A stretch of DNA of 64,000 nt from Gordonia sp. ABSL11-1 (GTDB lineage Bacteria; Actinomycetota; Actinomycetes; Mycobacteriales; Mycobacteriaceae), in contig NZ_JASXSI010000005.1 of assembly GCF_030315685.1 (NCBI RefSeq), forward strand, positions 124,001 to 188,000, given 5' to 3'. A program made the position numbers and the translations under genes. Below are positions 16,137-24,985 of the stretch, piece after piece. The notes beneath the pieces are model-generated. The model did not search any database. It saw only the letters and a list, made by a program, of their open reading frames with translations, and had not been told where the DNA came from. How positions within the stretch are numbered: the first letter of the stretch is position 1; each line of letters opens with the position of its first letter.

Positions 16137-18335
16137 GTGACAATCGCCACGTCTACCGAGCAGATCGCCGTCTGCGACGCGATCTCCACCTGGGCGCAGG
16201 GCGTCCACACGACCGGGTTGGTGCGCGCCGACATCGACAAACCGACCGACCAGTGGTCCGGTCTCCTGCCGCAGCTCGCCGAGTTCGGTGTCTTCGCCGG
16301 CGCCCTGCCGGAGGAGCACGGCGGCTTCGGTGCCACGTTCACCGATGTCGCCGCGATGGTCGAGCAATGCGGCGTCAGTCTCGTGCCGGGTCCGATCGGC
16401 CCGATGGTCGCGGCCGCCATCGGCCTGTCCCGCAGCACCGACGACGGCGCCGCGGACCTGCTGGCACGGGTGGTCGCGGGCGAGGTGGCGGTGGCGGTGC
16501 CGGCCCGCGCATACGGGGGCGACGACACACTCGAGCTCGTCGACGGAGGCATCGACCTCGGGCTCGTCCCCGCTGCCGTCGACGACGGCGCGCTCATGAT
16601 GCCGATGACCGTGCCCGACCGCGCAGGCGTGTGGTGGATCGTTCCGCCGGGTGTCGGTACCCGCGACGTCGCGCCGCACGCTCCCGTCAGCGGCACCGAA
16701 TCGGTGTCGAAGGTCCGGTTGTCGGGCCTCGTCGCCGACGATCTCATTGCGCTCGGTGCGGGTGGTCCCGGCGATACGGCCCTGGTGGCGGGCGTGCTGT
16801 CGGCGATGTCGGCGGCGTATCAGAGCGGCGTCGCGCGCTGGTCGCTCGACACGGCCGTCGACTACGCGAAGGTGCGTACGCAGTTCGGCTCGCCCATCGG
16901 GTCGTTCCAGGCCATCAAACACATCTGCGCGGACATGCTCTGTCGCAGTGAGGAACTCACCGCGGCCACGTGGGATCTCGCGCGCGCGGTCGATGAGATG
17001 CTCTCCGGCGCAGCCGACGAGGACGCCATCGCGCAGCTGACCCTCAGCCGGTATGCGGCCGACGTGGTCGTCGCCGACGCCGCCGTCGCCAACGCGAAGG
17101 ACTGCGTGCAGATCCTCGGAGGCATCGGCTTCACGTTCGAGCACGACGCACATCTGTACCTGCGGTCGGCGACGACGGCCCGGTCGGCGCTCGCTCGGGC
17201 GACGCGCTCACGACGGGCTCTCGGGCAGTTGGGCCTCGACGGCGCCCGACGCGACTTCGAGATCGACCTGTCGTCGGTCGAGGATCGGCGGGCCGAGATC
17301 CGGGAGGAGGTGGCGCGTATCGCGGCGACCGAGCCCGACCGGCGACGGCAGGTCCTCGCCGAGTCCGGCTACCTGATGCCGCACTGGCCGCGCCCGTACG
17401 GGCTGGCCGCGGAACCGGCACTGCAACTGCTGATCGACACCGAGTTCGACCGCGCGGACGTGGCCCGACCCGACCTGGTGATCGGTGCCTGGGCGATCCC
17501 GACGATCCTCGAACACGGCACCGACGCCCAGCGGGAACGGTTCGTCGGGCCCACGCTTGCCGGTGATCTCGTGTGGTGCCAGCTGTTCAGTGAGCCCGAG
17601 GCGGGGTCGGATCTGGCAGCCCTGCGCACCCGGGCCATCCGCGTCGACGGGGGCTGGTCGTTGACCGGTCAGAAGATCTGGACGTCGCAGGCCCACAACG
17701 CGACCTGGGGTGTGTGCCTGGCCCGCACCGACGCGGACGCGCCGAAGCACAAGGGCATCACCTACTTCCTGATCGACATGGCCGCCGCGGGCATCGACAT
17801 CCGCCCGCTGCGCGAACTCACCGGCCGGGCCAACTTCAACGAGGTCTTCCTCGACGACGTATTCGTCCCCGACGATTGCGTGGTCGGGGAGATCAACGGC
17901 GGCTGGAGACTCGCCCGCACCACCCTCGCCAACGAACGTGTCGCGATGGGCGGCTCGGGGCTCGGCAAGGAGATGGACGCCGTGCTCACCCAGATCTCCG
18001 ACTCGGGCCGAGACCTCGAGCCGGGAGAACTGGCGGCGCTCGGCGGCCTGGTCGCCGAGGCGCACGTCGGTCGTGTCCTGGACGCACGTGCGGTCACCCA
18101 ACGGCTGGCCGGCCACGATCCGGGCGCGCTGTCGAGCGTGCGCAAGCTCATCGGGGTCCGGCATCGCCAGGCGGTCCCGGAGTTCGCTCTCGACCTTCTG
18201 GGTTCCGACGGCGTGGCCGCCGGCGACGCCTCCGAGGCGTTCCTGCAGAACCGGTGCCTGTCCATCGCGGGTGGAACCACGCAGATCCTGCGCACCGCCG
18301 CGGCCGAACGCATTCTCGGTTTGCCGCGCGGCTGA
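16137..18335 (+). CDS. fadE34: FadE34, two-domain acyl-CoA dehydrogenase of sterol side-chain degradation
   Basis: The 732-residue protein is a fusion of two acyl-CoA dehydrogenase halves. The N-half ends with CVQILGGIGFTFEHDAHLYL. The C-half has QLFSEPEAGSDLAALRTRAI (FAD/substrate loop), NERVAMGGSG and a terminal GGTTQILRTAAAERILGL. FadE34-type enzymes oxidise steroid-CoA thioesters with five-carbon side chains. Adjacency to kstR matches mycobacteria (Rv3573c-Rv3574). GTG 16137 is chosen because family homology starts at TIATSTEQIAVCDAI and AGAGGAA precedes it. Confidence 0.9.
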   Translation: MTIATSTEQIAVCDAISTWAQGVHTTGLVRADIDKPTDQWSGLLPQLAEFGVFAGALPEEHGGFGATFTDVAAMVEQCGVSLVPGPIGPMVAAAIGLSRSTDDGAADLLARVVAGEVAVAVPARAYGGDDTLELVDGGIDLGLVPAAVDDGALMMPMTVPDRAGVWWIVPPGVGTRDVAPHAPVSGTESVSKVRLSGLVADDLIALGAGGPGDTALVAGVLSAMSAAYQSGVARWSLDTAVDYAKVRTQFGSPIGSFQAIKHICADMLCRSEELTAATWDLARAVDEMLSGAADEDAIAQLTLSRYAADVVVADAAVANAKDCVQILGGIGFTFEHDAHLYLRSATTARSALARATRSRRALGQLGLDGARRDFEIDLSSVEDRRAEIREEVARIAATEPDRRRQVLAESGYLMPHWPRPYGLAAEPALQLLIDTEFDRADVARPDLVIGAWAIPTILEHGTDAQRERFVGPTLAGDLVWCQLFSEPEAGSDLAALRTRAIRVDGGWSLTGQKIWTSQAHNATWGVCLARTDADAPKHKGITYFLIDMAAAGIDIRPLRELTGRANFNEVFLDDVFVPDDCVVGEINGGWRLARTTLANERVAMGGSGLGKEMDAVLTQISDSGRDLEPGELAALGGLVAEAHVGRVLDARAVTQRLAGHDPGALSSVRKLIGVRHRQAVPEFALDLLGSDGVAAGDASEAFLQNRCLSIAGGTTQILRTAAAERILGLPRG

Positions 18336-18417
18336 CTGTCCGCGACACCCCGAGAATGCCTCGAATCGGCAGTTGAGGACCCATACCGACCCCTGAGGTC
18401 GTGGCGTCTGATACAAC

Positions 18418-18431
18418 TAGAACAAGTTCTA
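18418..18431. promoter_or_regulatory. KstR operator, fadE28 operon
   Basis: TAGAACAAGTTCTA matches the KstR consensus in full. It lies 24 bp before the GTG of fadE28 and after the fadE34 stop, so the following operon has its own KstR-regulated promoter. Confidence 0.9.
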
Positions 18432-18454
18432 ATTTGTCGCAAGGAGGCAGTGGG

Positions 18455-19552
18455 GTGGACTTCGCCCTCGACGACACGGCCGTCGCTGTTCGCGATGCGG
18501 CCGCGGAGGTATTCGCCCGGCATCAGCCGGATTGGGAGAGCAGGTTCGACACGCCCGGGGGCGGCGGCTTCGACGACACCCTCTGGGCGTCGGTCAAGGC
18601 CGCCGGACTGCTGGCGCTGCCGCTGCCCGCCGACTTCGACGGCGACGAGGTGGCGGTGAACGATCTGCTCCCGTTGTTACGGGCCATGGGGTCGGCCGCG
18701 GCGGTGACGCCGGCGATCGGCACGCTCGTCTCGGCGCTGACGCTGCGCCATGCGTCGGACGCGGCGATGGCGAAGTGGGGTCGCACGCTCGCCGACGGCG
18801 GGTGGCACGCGATCGCGATCGGCGAGCAGGGCGACGCGCTCACCTCCACACCGCACACCACCATCCGCGACGGCAGGCTGACCGGGACCAAGACCGGTGT
18901 GCTGCACGCCGACGGTGCGTCGGCTCTCGTCGTCGCGACCGACGGTGGTGTGGTCGTCGTCGGCGCCGACAGTCCAGGGGTGTCGCTCACGCGCACCCCG
19001 TCGTCGGCCGGGTGGGGTGAGTACACGGTCCGCTTCGACGATGTGGCCTTCGACGAGACGGACGTGCTGACCGCCGACGTCGATGTGCTGCGTGACCATT
19101 ACCGCCTGCTGTTGGCGGCCTACGCGGACGGACTCGTCGACGGCGCCGCGCGCCTCACCGCCGAGCACGTCACGCAACGCGAGCAGTTCGGCAAGCCGAT
19201 CGCGCTGTTCCAGGCGGTGGGCCAGCAACTCGCCGATGTCTACATCGTCGGCCGGTCGCTGAGCCTCGCCACCACGGCGGCCGCCTGGCGGATGACCGAA
19301 GGTCTCGACGCCGCGCAGGATCTCGGGATCGCCGGTTACTGGCTGGCGGCGGAGGTCCCGGCGACTCTGCGGACGATGACACACCTGCATGGGGGGATCG
19401 GCGTCGACGTCACCTACCCGCTGCACCGGCACTTCTCCATCGCCAAGGACCTCGCCCGTCTCGTCGGCGGCGCCGACGCGCGCCTCGATGAGGTCGCCGA
19501 CGACTCCGATGCGCGGCTCGACCCGAAAGCGCAGGCAGCACATGTTCATTGA
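18455..19552 (+). CDS. fadE28: FadE28 (ChsE1-type), subunit of heterotetrameric acyl-CoA dehydrogenase
   Basis: The 365-residue product is the shortened, partner-dependent type of acyl-CoA dehydrogenase. The N-domain is abbreviated, and the C-domain shows TQREQFGKPIALFQAVGQQL and MTHLHGGIGVDVTYPLHRHF. In mycobacteria FadE28-FadE29 (ChsE1-ChsE2) form an alpha2beta2 enzyme that desaturates 3-oxo-4-pregnene-20-carboxyl-CoA. GTG 18455 follows AAGGAGG. The 3' end overlaps fadE29 by 11 bp. Gene order through ltp2 equals the mycobacterial igr operon, without cyp125 and fadA5. Confidence 0.9.
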   Translation: MDFALDDTAVAVRDAAAEVFARHQPDWESRFDTPGGGGFDDTLWASVKAAGLLALPLPADFDGDEVAVNDLLPLLRAMGSAAAVTPAIGTLVSALTLRHASDAAMAKWGRTLADGGWHAIAIGEQGDALTSTPHTTIRDGRLTGTKTGVLHADGASALVVATDGGVVVVGADSPGVSLTRTPSSAGWGEYTVRFDDVAFDETDVLTADVDVLRDHYRLLLAAYADGLVDGAARLTAEHVTQREQFGKPIALFQAVGQQLADVYIVGRSLSLATTAAAWRMTEGLDAAQDLGIAGYWLAAEVPATLRTMTHLHGGIGVDVTYPLHRHFSIAKDLARLVGGADARLDEVADDSDARLDPKAQAAHVH

Positions 19553-20705
19553 TCTGACCCCGGAGCAGGCGGCGTTGCGCGCCGAACTCCGTGAGTACTT
19601 CGCCGGGCTGGTGAGCCCCGCCGACGCGGAGGTCATGCTCACCGAACGTCATGGCGAGACCTATCGCAAGGTCATCCGCCAGATGGGCAAGGATGGCTGG
19701 CTCGGAGTCGGCTGGCCGAAAGAGTACGGCGGCAAAGGGTTCGGACAGATCGAACAGCAGATCTTCACCAACGAGGCCGTCCGTGCCGACGTCCCGCTGC
19801 CCGCCGTCACCCTGCAGACCGTCGGTCCGACGCTGCAAGAGCACGGCACCGATGAGCTCAAGCAGAGGTTCCTGCCGGACATCCTCGCCGGTGAGGTACA
19901 TTTCGCGATCGGCTACACCGAGCCCGGCGCCGGTACCGATCTCGCGTCGCTCACCACGAGTGCGGTTCTCGACGGCGATCACTATGTGGTGAACGGACAG
20001 AAGATCTTCACCACCGGCGCGCACGACGCCGACTACATCTGGCTCGCCGTACGCACCGACAAAGAGGCGCCCAAGCACAAGGGCATCTCGATCCTCATCG
20101 TCGACACCACGGATCCGGGGTTCAGCTGGACGCCGATCATCACCGCCGACGGTGCCCACCACGTCAACGCCACCTACTACAACGATGTCAAGGTGCCCGT
20201 GTCGATGCGGGTCGGCGCCGAGGGCGAGGGGTGGAAGTTGATCACCACTCAGCTCAACCATGAGCGCGTCATGCTCGGCCCGGCCGGTCGCATCGATGGC
20301 CTGGCGGCGCGGGTACGCGCCTGGGCCCAGCAGCCCGGACCCGACGGCACCGTCATCGCCAAGCATCCCGACGTCCGACGCGCCCTCGCCGAGATCGAGG
20401 CCTATGCCCGGATCAACGAGTTGCTCAACTGGCAGGTGGCCTCGACGGGTGAGGCGATCTCGATGGCGGACGCCGCGGCCACCAAAGTCTTCGCCACCGA
20501 GCGACTCCAGCACATCGGCCGACTGATCAACGAGATCGTCGGCCGGCACGGCGATTTCACCGATCCCGCGACCGCCGCGCTGGTCGACTGGCTGGATGTG
20601 CAGCAGAAGCGCAACGTCGTCATCACCTTCGGCGGCGGCGTCAACGAGGTCATGCGCGACATGATCGCCACCGCCGGACTGGGATTGCCGAGGGCCAAGC
20701 GATGA
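19542..20705 (+). CDS. fadE29: FadE29 (ChsE2-type) acyl-CoA dehydrogenase
   Basis: The 387-residue protein has a complete N-terminal domain (WLGVGWPKEYGGKGFGQIEQ). The FAD and substrate motif is FAIGYTEPGAGTDLASLTT, followed by NGQKIFTTGAHDADYIWLAV and NHERVMLGP. The end is DMIATAGLGLPRAKR. It is the other half of the FadE28-FadE29 dehydrogenase that introduces the double bond in the C3 side chain. ATG 19542 overlaps the fadE28 stop, and the stop overlaps the chsH2 start (ATGA), indicating coupled translation. Confidence 0.9.
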   Translation: MFIDLTPEQAALRAELREYFAGLVSPADAEVMLTERHGETYRKVIRQMGKDGWLGVGWPKEYGGKGFGQIEQQIFTNEAVRADVPLPAVTLQTVGPTLQEHGTDELKQRFLPDILAGEVHFAIGYTEPGAGTDLASLTTSAVLDGDHYVVNGQKIFTTGAHDADYIWLAVRTDKEAPKHKGISILIVDTTDPGFSWTPIITADGAHHVNATYYNDVKVPVSMRVGAEGEGWKLITTQLNHERVMLGPAGRIDGLAARVRAWAQQPGPDGTVIAKHPDVRRALAEIEAYARINELLNWQVASTGEAISMADAAATKVFATERLQHIGRLINEIVGRHGDFTDPATAALVDWLDVQQKRNVVITFGGGVNEVMRDMIATAGLGLPRAKR

Positions 20706-21724
20706 CCATCTCGACCGGCGACGAGATCCACGCGGCCGCGGACGCCATCAAGGCCGACGGGCCCGGCGCGCCGACCGCGGGGCGTGACCCGATCAATCAG
20801 CCGATGATCCACAACTGGGTCGAGGTGATGGGTGACGAGAATCCCATCTACGTCGACGAATCCGCGGCCCGTGCCGCCGGGCACCCGGGCATCGTCGCGC
20901 CGCCCGCGATGGCGCAGGTGTGGACGATGCGCGGCCTGCACGGCCGTCGCACCGCCGACGATCCGCTGGCCAGGGCCACCGAGATGTTCGACGAGGCCGG
21001 CTACACCTCGGTCGTCGCGACCAACTGTGACACGGTCTACCACCGCTACACCCGTCCCGGCGAAGAGGTCACGCTCTCCGCCGAACTCACCGATGTGGCC
21101 GGGCCGAAGAACACCGCGCTCGGTGAGGGATGGTTCTTCACCACCCGCAACGTCTGGTCGGTCGGAGACGAGGTCGTCGCGGAGATGTCGTTCCGCATCC
21201 TCAAGTTCCGTCCGCCAGAGCAGGACGACGCCGCGGCCGGAGATGCCGAGCAGTCGTCGGTGCCCGACGACCTCGATCCCTCACGGATGCTGCGCCCCAG
21301 TTCTTCCCGCGACACCGGGTTCTTCTGGCAGGGCGTCGCGGCGCACGAACTGCGCATCCAGCAACTCGAGGACGGTAGCTTGCGGCATCCGCCGATCCCC
21401 GCGATCTGGAAGGCTCGACAGTCCGATGGCACTGTCCCGCAGACGGATTACGTCGTCGCTTCAGGGCGCGGCACCGTGTTCAGTCATGTGGTGCATCACG
21501 CACCGAAGGTCCCAGGCCGACAGCTGCCCTTCGTGGTGGCGCTCGTCGAACTCGAGGAGGGCGTGCGTATGCTCGGTGAGCTCCGTGGGATCGCGCCCGA
21601 GCAGGTTCGGATCGGACTGCCCGTCGAGGTCACCTTCCTCGATTTCCCGGCCGACGACGACACCGGGACCGCAGCGTGGAGTCTGTACGCGTGGACGCCG
21701 ATCGACACCGAGGAGCAGAAGTGA
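20702..21724 (+). CDS. chsH2: ChsH2, MaoC/DUF35 hydratase subunit
   Basis: The 340-residue product has an N-terminal MaoC-like domain (residues about 25-170: MGDENPIYVDESAARAAGHP, IVAPPAMAQVW). A C-terminal DUF35 OB-fold (about 195-335: FFWQGVAAHELRIQQ, HPPIPAIW, FVVALVELEEGVRMLGEL) follows. With ChsH1 it hydrates the C3 side-chain enoyl-CoA; the DUF35 domain docks the Ltp2 aldolase. The usual DUF35 zinc cysteines are not visible, as known for ChsH2. It overlaps its neighbours by 4 bp on each side. Confidence 0.9.
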   Translation: MTISTGDEIHAAADAIKADGPGAPTAGRDPINQPMIHNWVEVMGDENPIYVDESAARAAGHPGIVAPPAMAQVWTMRGLHGRRTADDPLARATEMFDEAGYTSVVATNCDTVYHRYTRPGEEVTLSAELTDVAGPKNTALGEGWFFTTRNVWSVGDEVVAEMSFRILKFRPPEQDDAAAGDAEQSSVPDDLDPSRMLRPSSSRDTGFFWQGVAAHELRIQQLEDGSLRHPPIPAIWKARQSDGTVPQTDYVVASGRGTVFSHVVHHAPKVPGRQLPFVVALVELEEGVRMLGELRGIAPEQVRIGLPVEVTFLDFPADDDTGTAAWSLYAWTPIDTEEQK

Positions 21725-22134
21725 CCAGCGTTGCGACACAACCGGTCCGGGTCGCCGACACACTCCCGCCGCTGACCATCGACGCCAGTCCGACGTTCGT
21801 GGTGGCGACTGCACTGGCCACCCGTGACTTCCAGGATGTCCACCATGACCGTGACCTCGCGCAGGCCAAGGGCTCCAAGGACATCTTCGTCAACATCCTC
21901 ACCGACACCGGTCTGGTCGAGCGGTTCGTGACCGATTGGGCGGGCCCGACGGCCCGTATCCGGTCGATCAACCTCAAACTCGGCGTGCCCTGGTACGCCT
22001 ACGACTCGGTGACCTTCACCGGTGAGGTCACCGAGATCGCCGACGACGTGATGACGGTATCGGTCACCGGCACCAATTCGCTGGGGAAACACGTGATCTC
22101 CACGGTCACCCTCACCATCGGTGGTGACTTCTGA
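21721..22134 (+). CDS. chsH1: ChsH1, MaoC-like hydratase subunit
   Basis: The 137-residue single hotdog domain carries the hydratase motif region ATRDFQDVHHDRDLAQ near residue 42 with the Asp/His pair, and LKLGVPWYAYDSVTFTGEV. ChsH1 pairs with the MaoC domain of ChsH2 to make the steroid enoyl-CoA hydratase. GTG 21721 overlaps the chsH2 stop as GTGA, and its stop overlaps the ltp2 start. The frame extends upstream but only into chsH2. Confidence 0.9.
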   Translation: MTSVATQPVRVADTLPPLTIDASPTFVVATALATRDFQDVHHDRDLAQAKGSKDIFVNILTDTGLVERFVTDWAGPTARIRSINLKLGVPWYAYDSVTFTGEVTEIADDVMTVSVTGTNSLGKHVISTVTLTIGGDF

Positions 22135-23315
22135 TGGCCGGCCTCTCGGGTAAGGCGGCGATCGCGGGTATCGGGGCGACCGAGTTCTCCAAGGACTCGG
22201 GCCGCAGCGAGTTGCGACTGGCCGCGGAGGCTGTGTCGGCGGCCGTCGCCGACGCGGGACTGAAGCCGGAGGACGTCGACGGACTGGTGTCGTTCACCAT
22301 GGACACCAATGCCGAGATCGCGGTGGCGCGTGCGGTCGGGATCAAGGAGATGACCTACTTCTCCCGAATCCACTATGGGGGTGGCGCGGCCTGCGCCACG
22401 GTGCAGCAGGCGGCGATGGCGGTCGCGACGGGCGTCGCCGACGTCGTGGTCGCCTACCGCGCTTTCAACGAGCGGTCGGGACTGCGCTTCGGTCAGGTGA
22501 ACAGCGCCGTCGCCAACCAGGAGAACTCGTCGGGCACCGACAACGCGTTCGTCTATCCTCACGGTCTCTCGACCCCGGCAGCGTTCGTCGCGATGGTCGC
22601 GCAGCGGTACATGCACGAGTATGGCGCCACCAGTGAGGATTTCGGACGGATCGCCGTCGTCGATCGCAAGCACGCCGCGGTCAACCCGAACGCCTTCTTC
22701 CATGGCAAGCCGATCACCCTGGAGGACCACCAGGCGTCGCGGTACATCGCCGAGCCGCTGCATCTGCTGGACTGCTGCCAGGAATCCGACGGCGGCGTTG
22801 CGATCGTCGTCGTGTCGGCCGAGCGTGCGCGAGACCTCCCGCACACCCCGGCCGTCATCGCCGGCGCCGCGGCGGGAAGCGCTGACGATCAGTTCATCAT
22901 GTCGAGCTACTACCGGGACGATCTCGCCGGCCTTCCCGAGATGGGTCTGGTGGGACGGCAACTGTGGAAGCAGTCCGGGCTCGGGCCGTCGGACATGGAC
23001 ATGGCGATTCTCTACGACCACTTCACGCCATACACACTGATGCAGCTCGAGGAGCTCGGCTTCTGTGGTCGCGGTGAGGCGAAAGACTTTGTGCGCCAAC
23101 CGGGTGCACTCGAGGTCGGGGGTCAGCTTCCGCTGAACACCCATGGGGGACAACTCGGTGAGGCCTACATCCACGGGATGAACGGCATTGCCGAGGCGGT
23201 CCGGCAGATACGCGGCGACTCGGTCAATCAGGTCGAGAATGCCGAGAAGATCGTGGTCACCGCGGGTACGGGCGTTCCCACCAGCGGACTGGTACTCACG
23301 CAGTCCAGCCGATAG
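22134..23315 (+). CDS. ltp2: Ltp2, thiolase-fold retro-aldolase of steroid side-chain degradation
   Basis: The 393-residue protein is of the lipid-transfer/SCP-x thiolase group: GIGATEFSKDSGRSELRLAA, the hairpin YGGGAACATVQQAAMAV, DCCQESDGGVAIVV, and the C-terminal LPLNTHGGQLGEAYIHGMNG. In this operon context it is the aldolase that, bound to ChsH2, cleaves the hydroxylated C3 side chain to a 17-keto steroid and propionyl-CoA. It starts at ATG 22134 on the last base of chsH1, in strict igr-operon order. Confidence 0.92.
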   Translation: MAGLSGKAAIAGIGATEFSKDSGRSELRLAAEAVSAAVADAGLKPEDVDGLVSFTMDTNAEIAVARAVGIKEMTYFSRIHYGGGAACATVQQAAMAVATGVADVVVAYRAFNERSGLRFGQVNSAVANQENSSGTDNAFVYPHGLSTPAAFVAMVAQRYMHEYGATSEDFGRIAVVDRKHAAVNPNAFFHGKPITLEDHQASRYIAEPLHLLDCCQESDGGVAIVVVSAERARDLPHTPAVIAGAAAGSADDQFIMSSYYRDDLAGLPEMGLVGRQLWKQSGLGPSDMDMAILYDHFTPYTLMQLEELGFCGRGEAKDFVRQPGALEVGGQLPLNTHGGQLGEAYIHGMNGIAEAVRQIRGDSVNQVENAEKIVVTAGTGVPTSGLVLTQSSR

Positions 23316-23341
23316 CGGCGAGCTCAGCAGAGGGAGTAGAG

Positions 23342-24985
23342 ATGAAGTTCAATCTGGCCGACGTGTTCGAGACGGTCGCCGACGCGGTGCCCGAGCGCAT
23401 CGCGCTGAGTTACGAGGGTCGGCAGATCAGCTACGCCGAACTCGACGGTCTCGCCAACCAGGTCGCGCATCTGCTGTCGGGTGCCGGGATCGGTGCGCAC
23501 GACAACGTCTCGTTGTTCCTCAAGAACAGTGTGGAACACGTGACGAGTCTGCTCGGTCTGCTCAAGATCCGCGCCGTACCGGTCAACATCAACTACCGCT
23601 ACACCAACGCCGAGCTGCAGTACATCTTCGACAATTCCGACTCACGCGCGATCATCGTCGAGGTGCCCGAACATCAGCGCAGCGTCGCCGCCCTGCTGCC
23701 CGAATTGTCCACGGTGCGGGCCGTGTTCGTGATCGGTGAGGTCGACGATGCACTGGCGGCGGCCGCCGCGGGCCTGCCCGACGGGCGGACGGTGCAGATC
23801 GTGTCCTTCGCCGACACCGCCGGGCAGTCCACCGAGCGCGACTTCGAGGCCCGCAACGGTGAAGAGCTCTACCTCCTCTACACGGGGGGCACCACCGGCT
23901 ACCCGAAGGGCGTCATGTGGCAGCACGACGACTTCTTCCGCAAGCCGCTCTCGGGCGGCAACCCGTATGGTGAAGCGCGCAAGGATCTCGACGAGATCGC
24001 CTCGGCGGTCAAGGATTTTCCGTCGATGGCATTTCTGCTGGCGGCGCCGCTGATGCACGGTGCCGCGTCGTACTCGCTGTTCACGTTCTTCACCCTGGGC
24101 GGGCGGCTCGTGATCCAACGGGACTTCGACCCGGCGGCGATCGTGTCCGAGGTGGAGAAGGAGAAGGTGCAGATCATCCTCATCGTCGGCGACGCGATGG
24201 GTATGCCGCTGGTCGAGGAGTTCGAGCGCCGCGCCGGAGAGGTCGACCTGTCGTCATTGTTCTCGGTGACCTCGGGCGGCGCGATCTGGTCGCAGCACGT
24301 ACGCGACCGGTTCCTCGGGGTGAAAGCGGATCTGGTGCTGCGGGACAACTTCGGCGCGTCGGAGTCCGGTAACGACGGCGAGATCATGATGGACGACAAC
24401 GGCAACCTGCGGGTGCCTCCGACCGACAAGATGATGGTCGTCGACGAACGGCACAACAGGATCGAGCCCGGTTCCGGCGAGGTCGGCTACATCGCCCGCA
24501 TCGGCAATGTTCCCCTCGGCTACTACAAGGACGAGGAGAAGAGCGCCAAGACATTCCCGACTCTGGCCGACGGTACGCGGATCTCCATCCTCGGTGACAT
24601 GGGCGCCGTCGAGGCCGACGGCAGCATCGTGTTCCTCGGTCGCGGCTCGCAGTGCATCAACACCGGCGGCGAGAAGGTATACGCCGAAGAGGTCGAGGCG
24701 ACGCTGCACGCCCACCCGGCGGTGGCGGATGCGTTGGTCGTGCCGGTGCCGGATGAACGCTACGGTCAGCGGGTCGCAGCGGTCATCGCGGTCGCCGACG
24801 GTGCGATCGAACCGTCGTTGGACGAGATCCAGGAGCACTGTCGAGAGACCCTCGCCCGCTACAAGGTGCCGCGTACCGTCGTCTACGTCGACGAGGTCAA
24901 GCGGACCCCGGCAGGCAAGGCCGACTATCGGTGGGCGAAATCTGCGGCGGCAGCGGCGGGTGAGACCGCAGGCGCCGCTAGCTGA
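23342..24985 (+). CDS. fadD19: Steroid acyl-CoA synthetase, FadD19-like
   Basis: The 547-residue AMP-forming acyl-CoA ligase has the P-loop LYTGGTTGYPKGVMW near residue 178, DNFGASESGNDGEIMMDDNG, the hinge ILGDMGAVEADGSIVFLGRG, and the C-terminal RTPAGKADYRWAK containing the catalytic Lys. The length and the NTGGEKVYAEEVE and PAGK motifs fit FadD19, which loads C26 cholestenoate with CoA, but several segments diverge. FadD17-like specificity for shorter steroid acids is possible. It lies 26 bp after ltp2, probably in the same KstR-regulated transcript. Its end overlaps the convergent permease by 8 bp. Confidence 0.7.
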   Translation: MKFNLADVFETVADAVPERIALSYEGRQISYAELDGLANQVAHLLSGAGIGAHDNVSLFLKNSVEHVTSLLGLLKIRAVPVNINYRYTNAELQYIFDNSDSRAIIVEVPEHQRSVAALLPELSTVRAVFVIGEVDDALAAAAAGLPDGRTVQIVSFADTAGQSTERDFEARNGEELYLLYTGGTTGYPKGVMWQHDDFFRKPLSGGNPYGEARKDLDEIASAVKDFPSMAFLLAAPLMHGAASYSLFTFFTLGGRLVIQRDFDPAAIVSEVEKEKVQIILIVGDAMGMPLVEEFERRAGEVDLSSLFSVTSGGAIWSQHVRDRFLGVKADLVLRDNFGASESGNDGEIMMDDNGNLRVPPTDKMMVVDERHNRIEPGSGEVGYIARIGNVPLGYYKDEEKSAKTFPTLADGTRISILGDMGAVEADGSIVFLGRGSQCINTGGEKVYAEEVEATLHAHPAVADALVVPVPDERYGQRVAAVIAVADGAIEPSLDEIQEHCRETLARYKVPRTVVYVDEVKRTPAGKADYRWAKSAAAAAGETAGAAS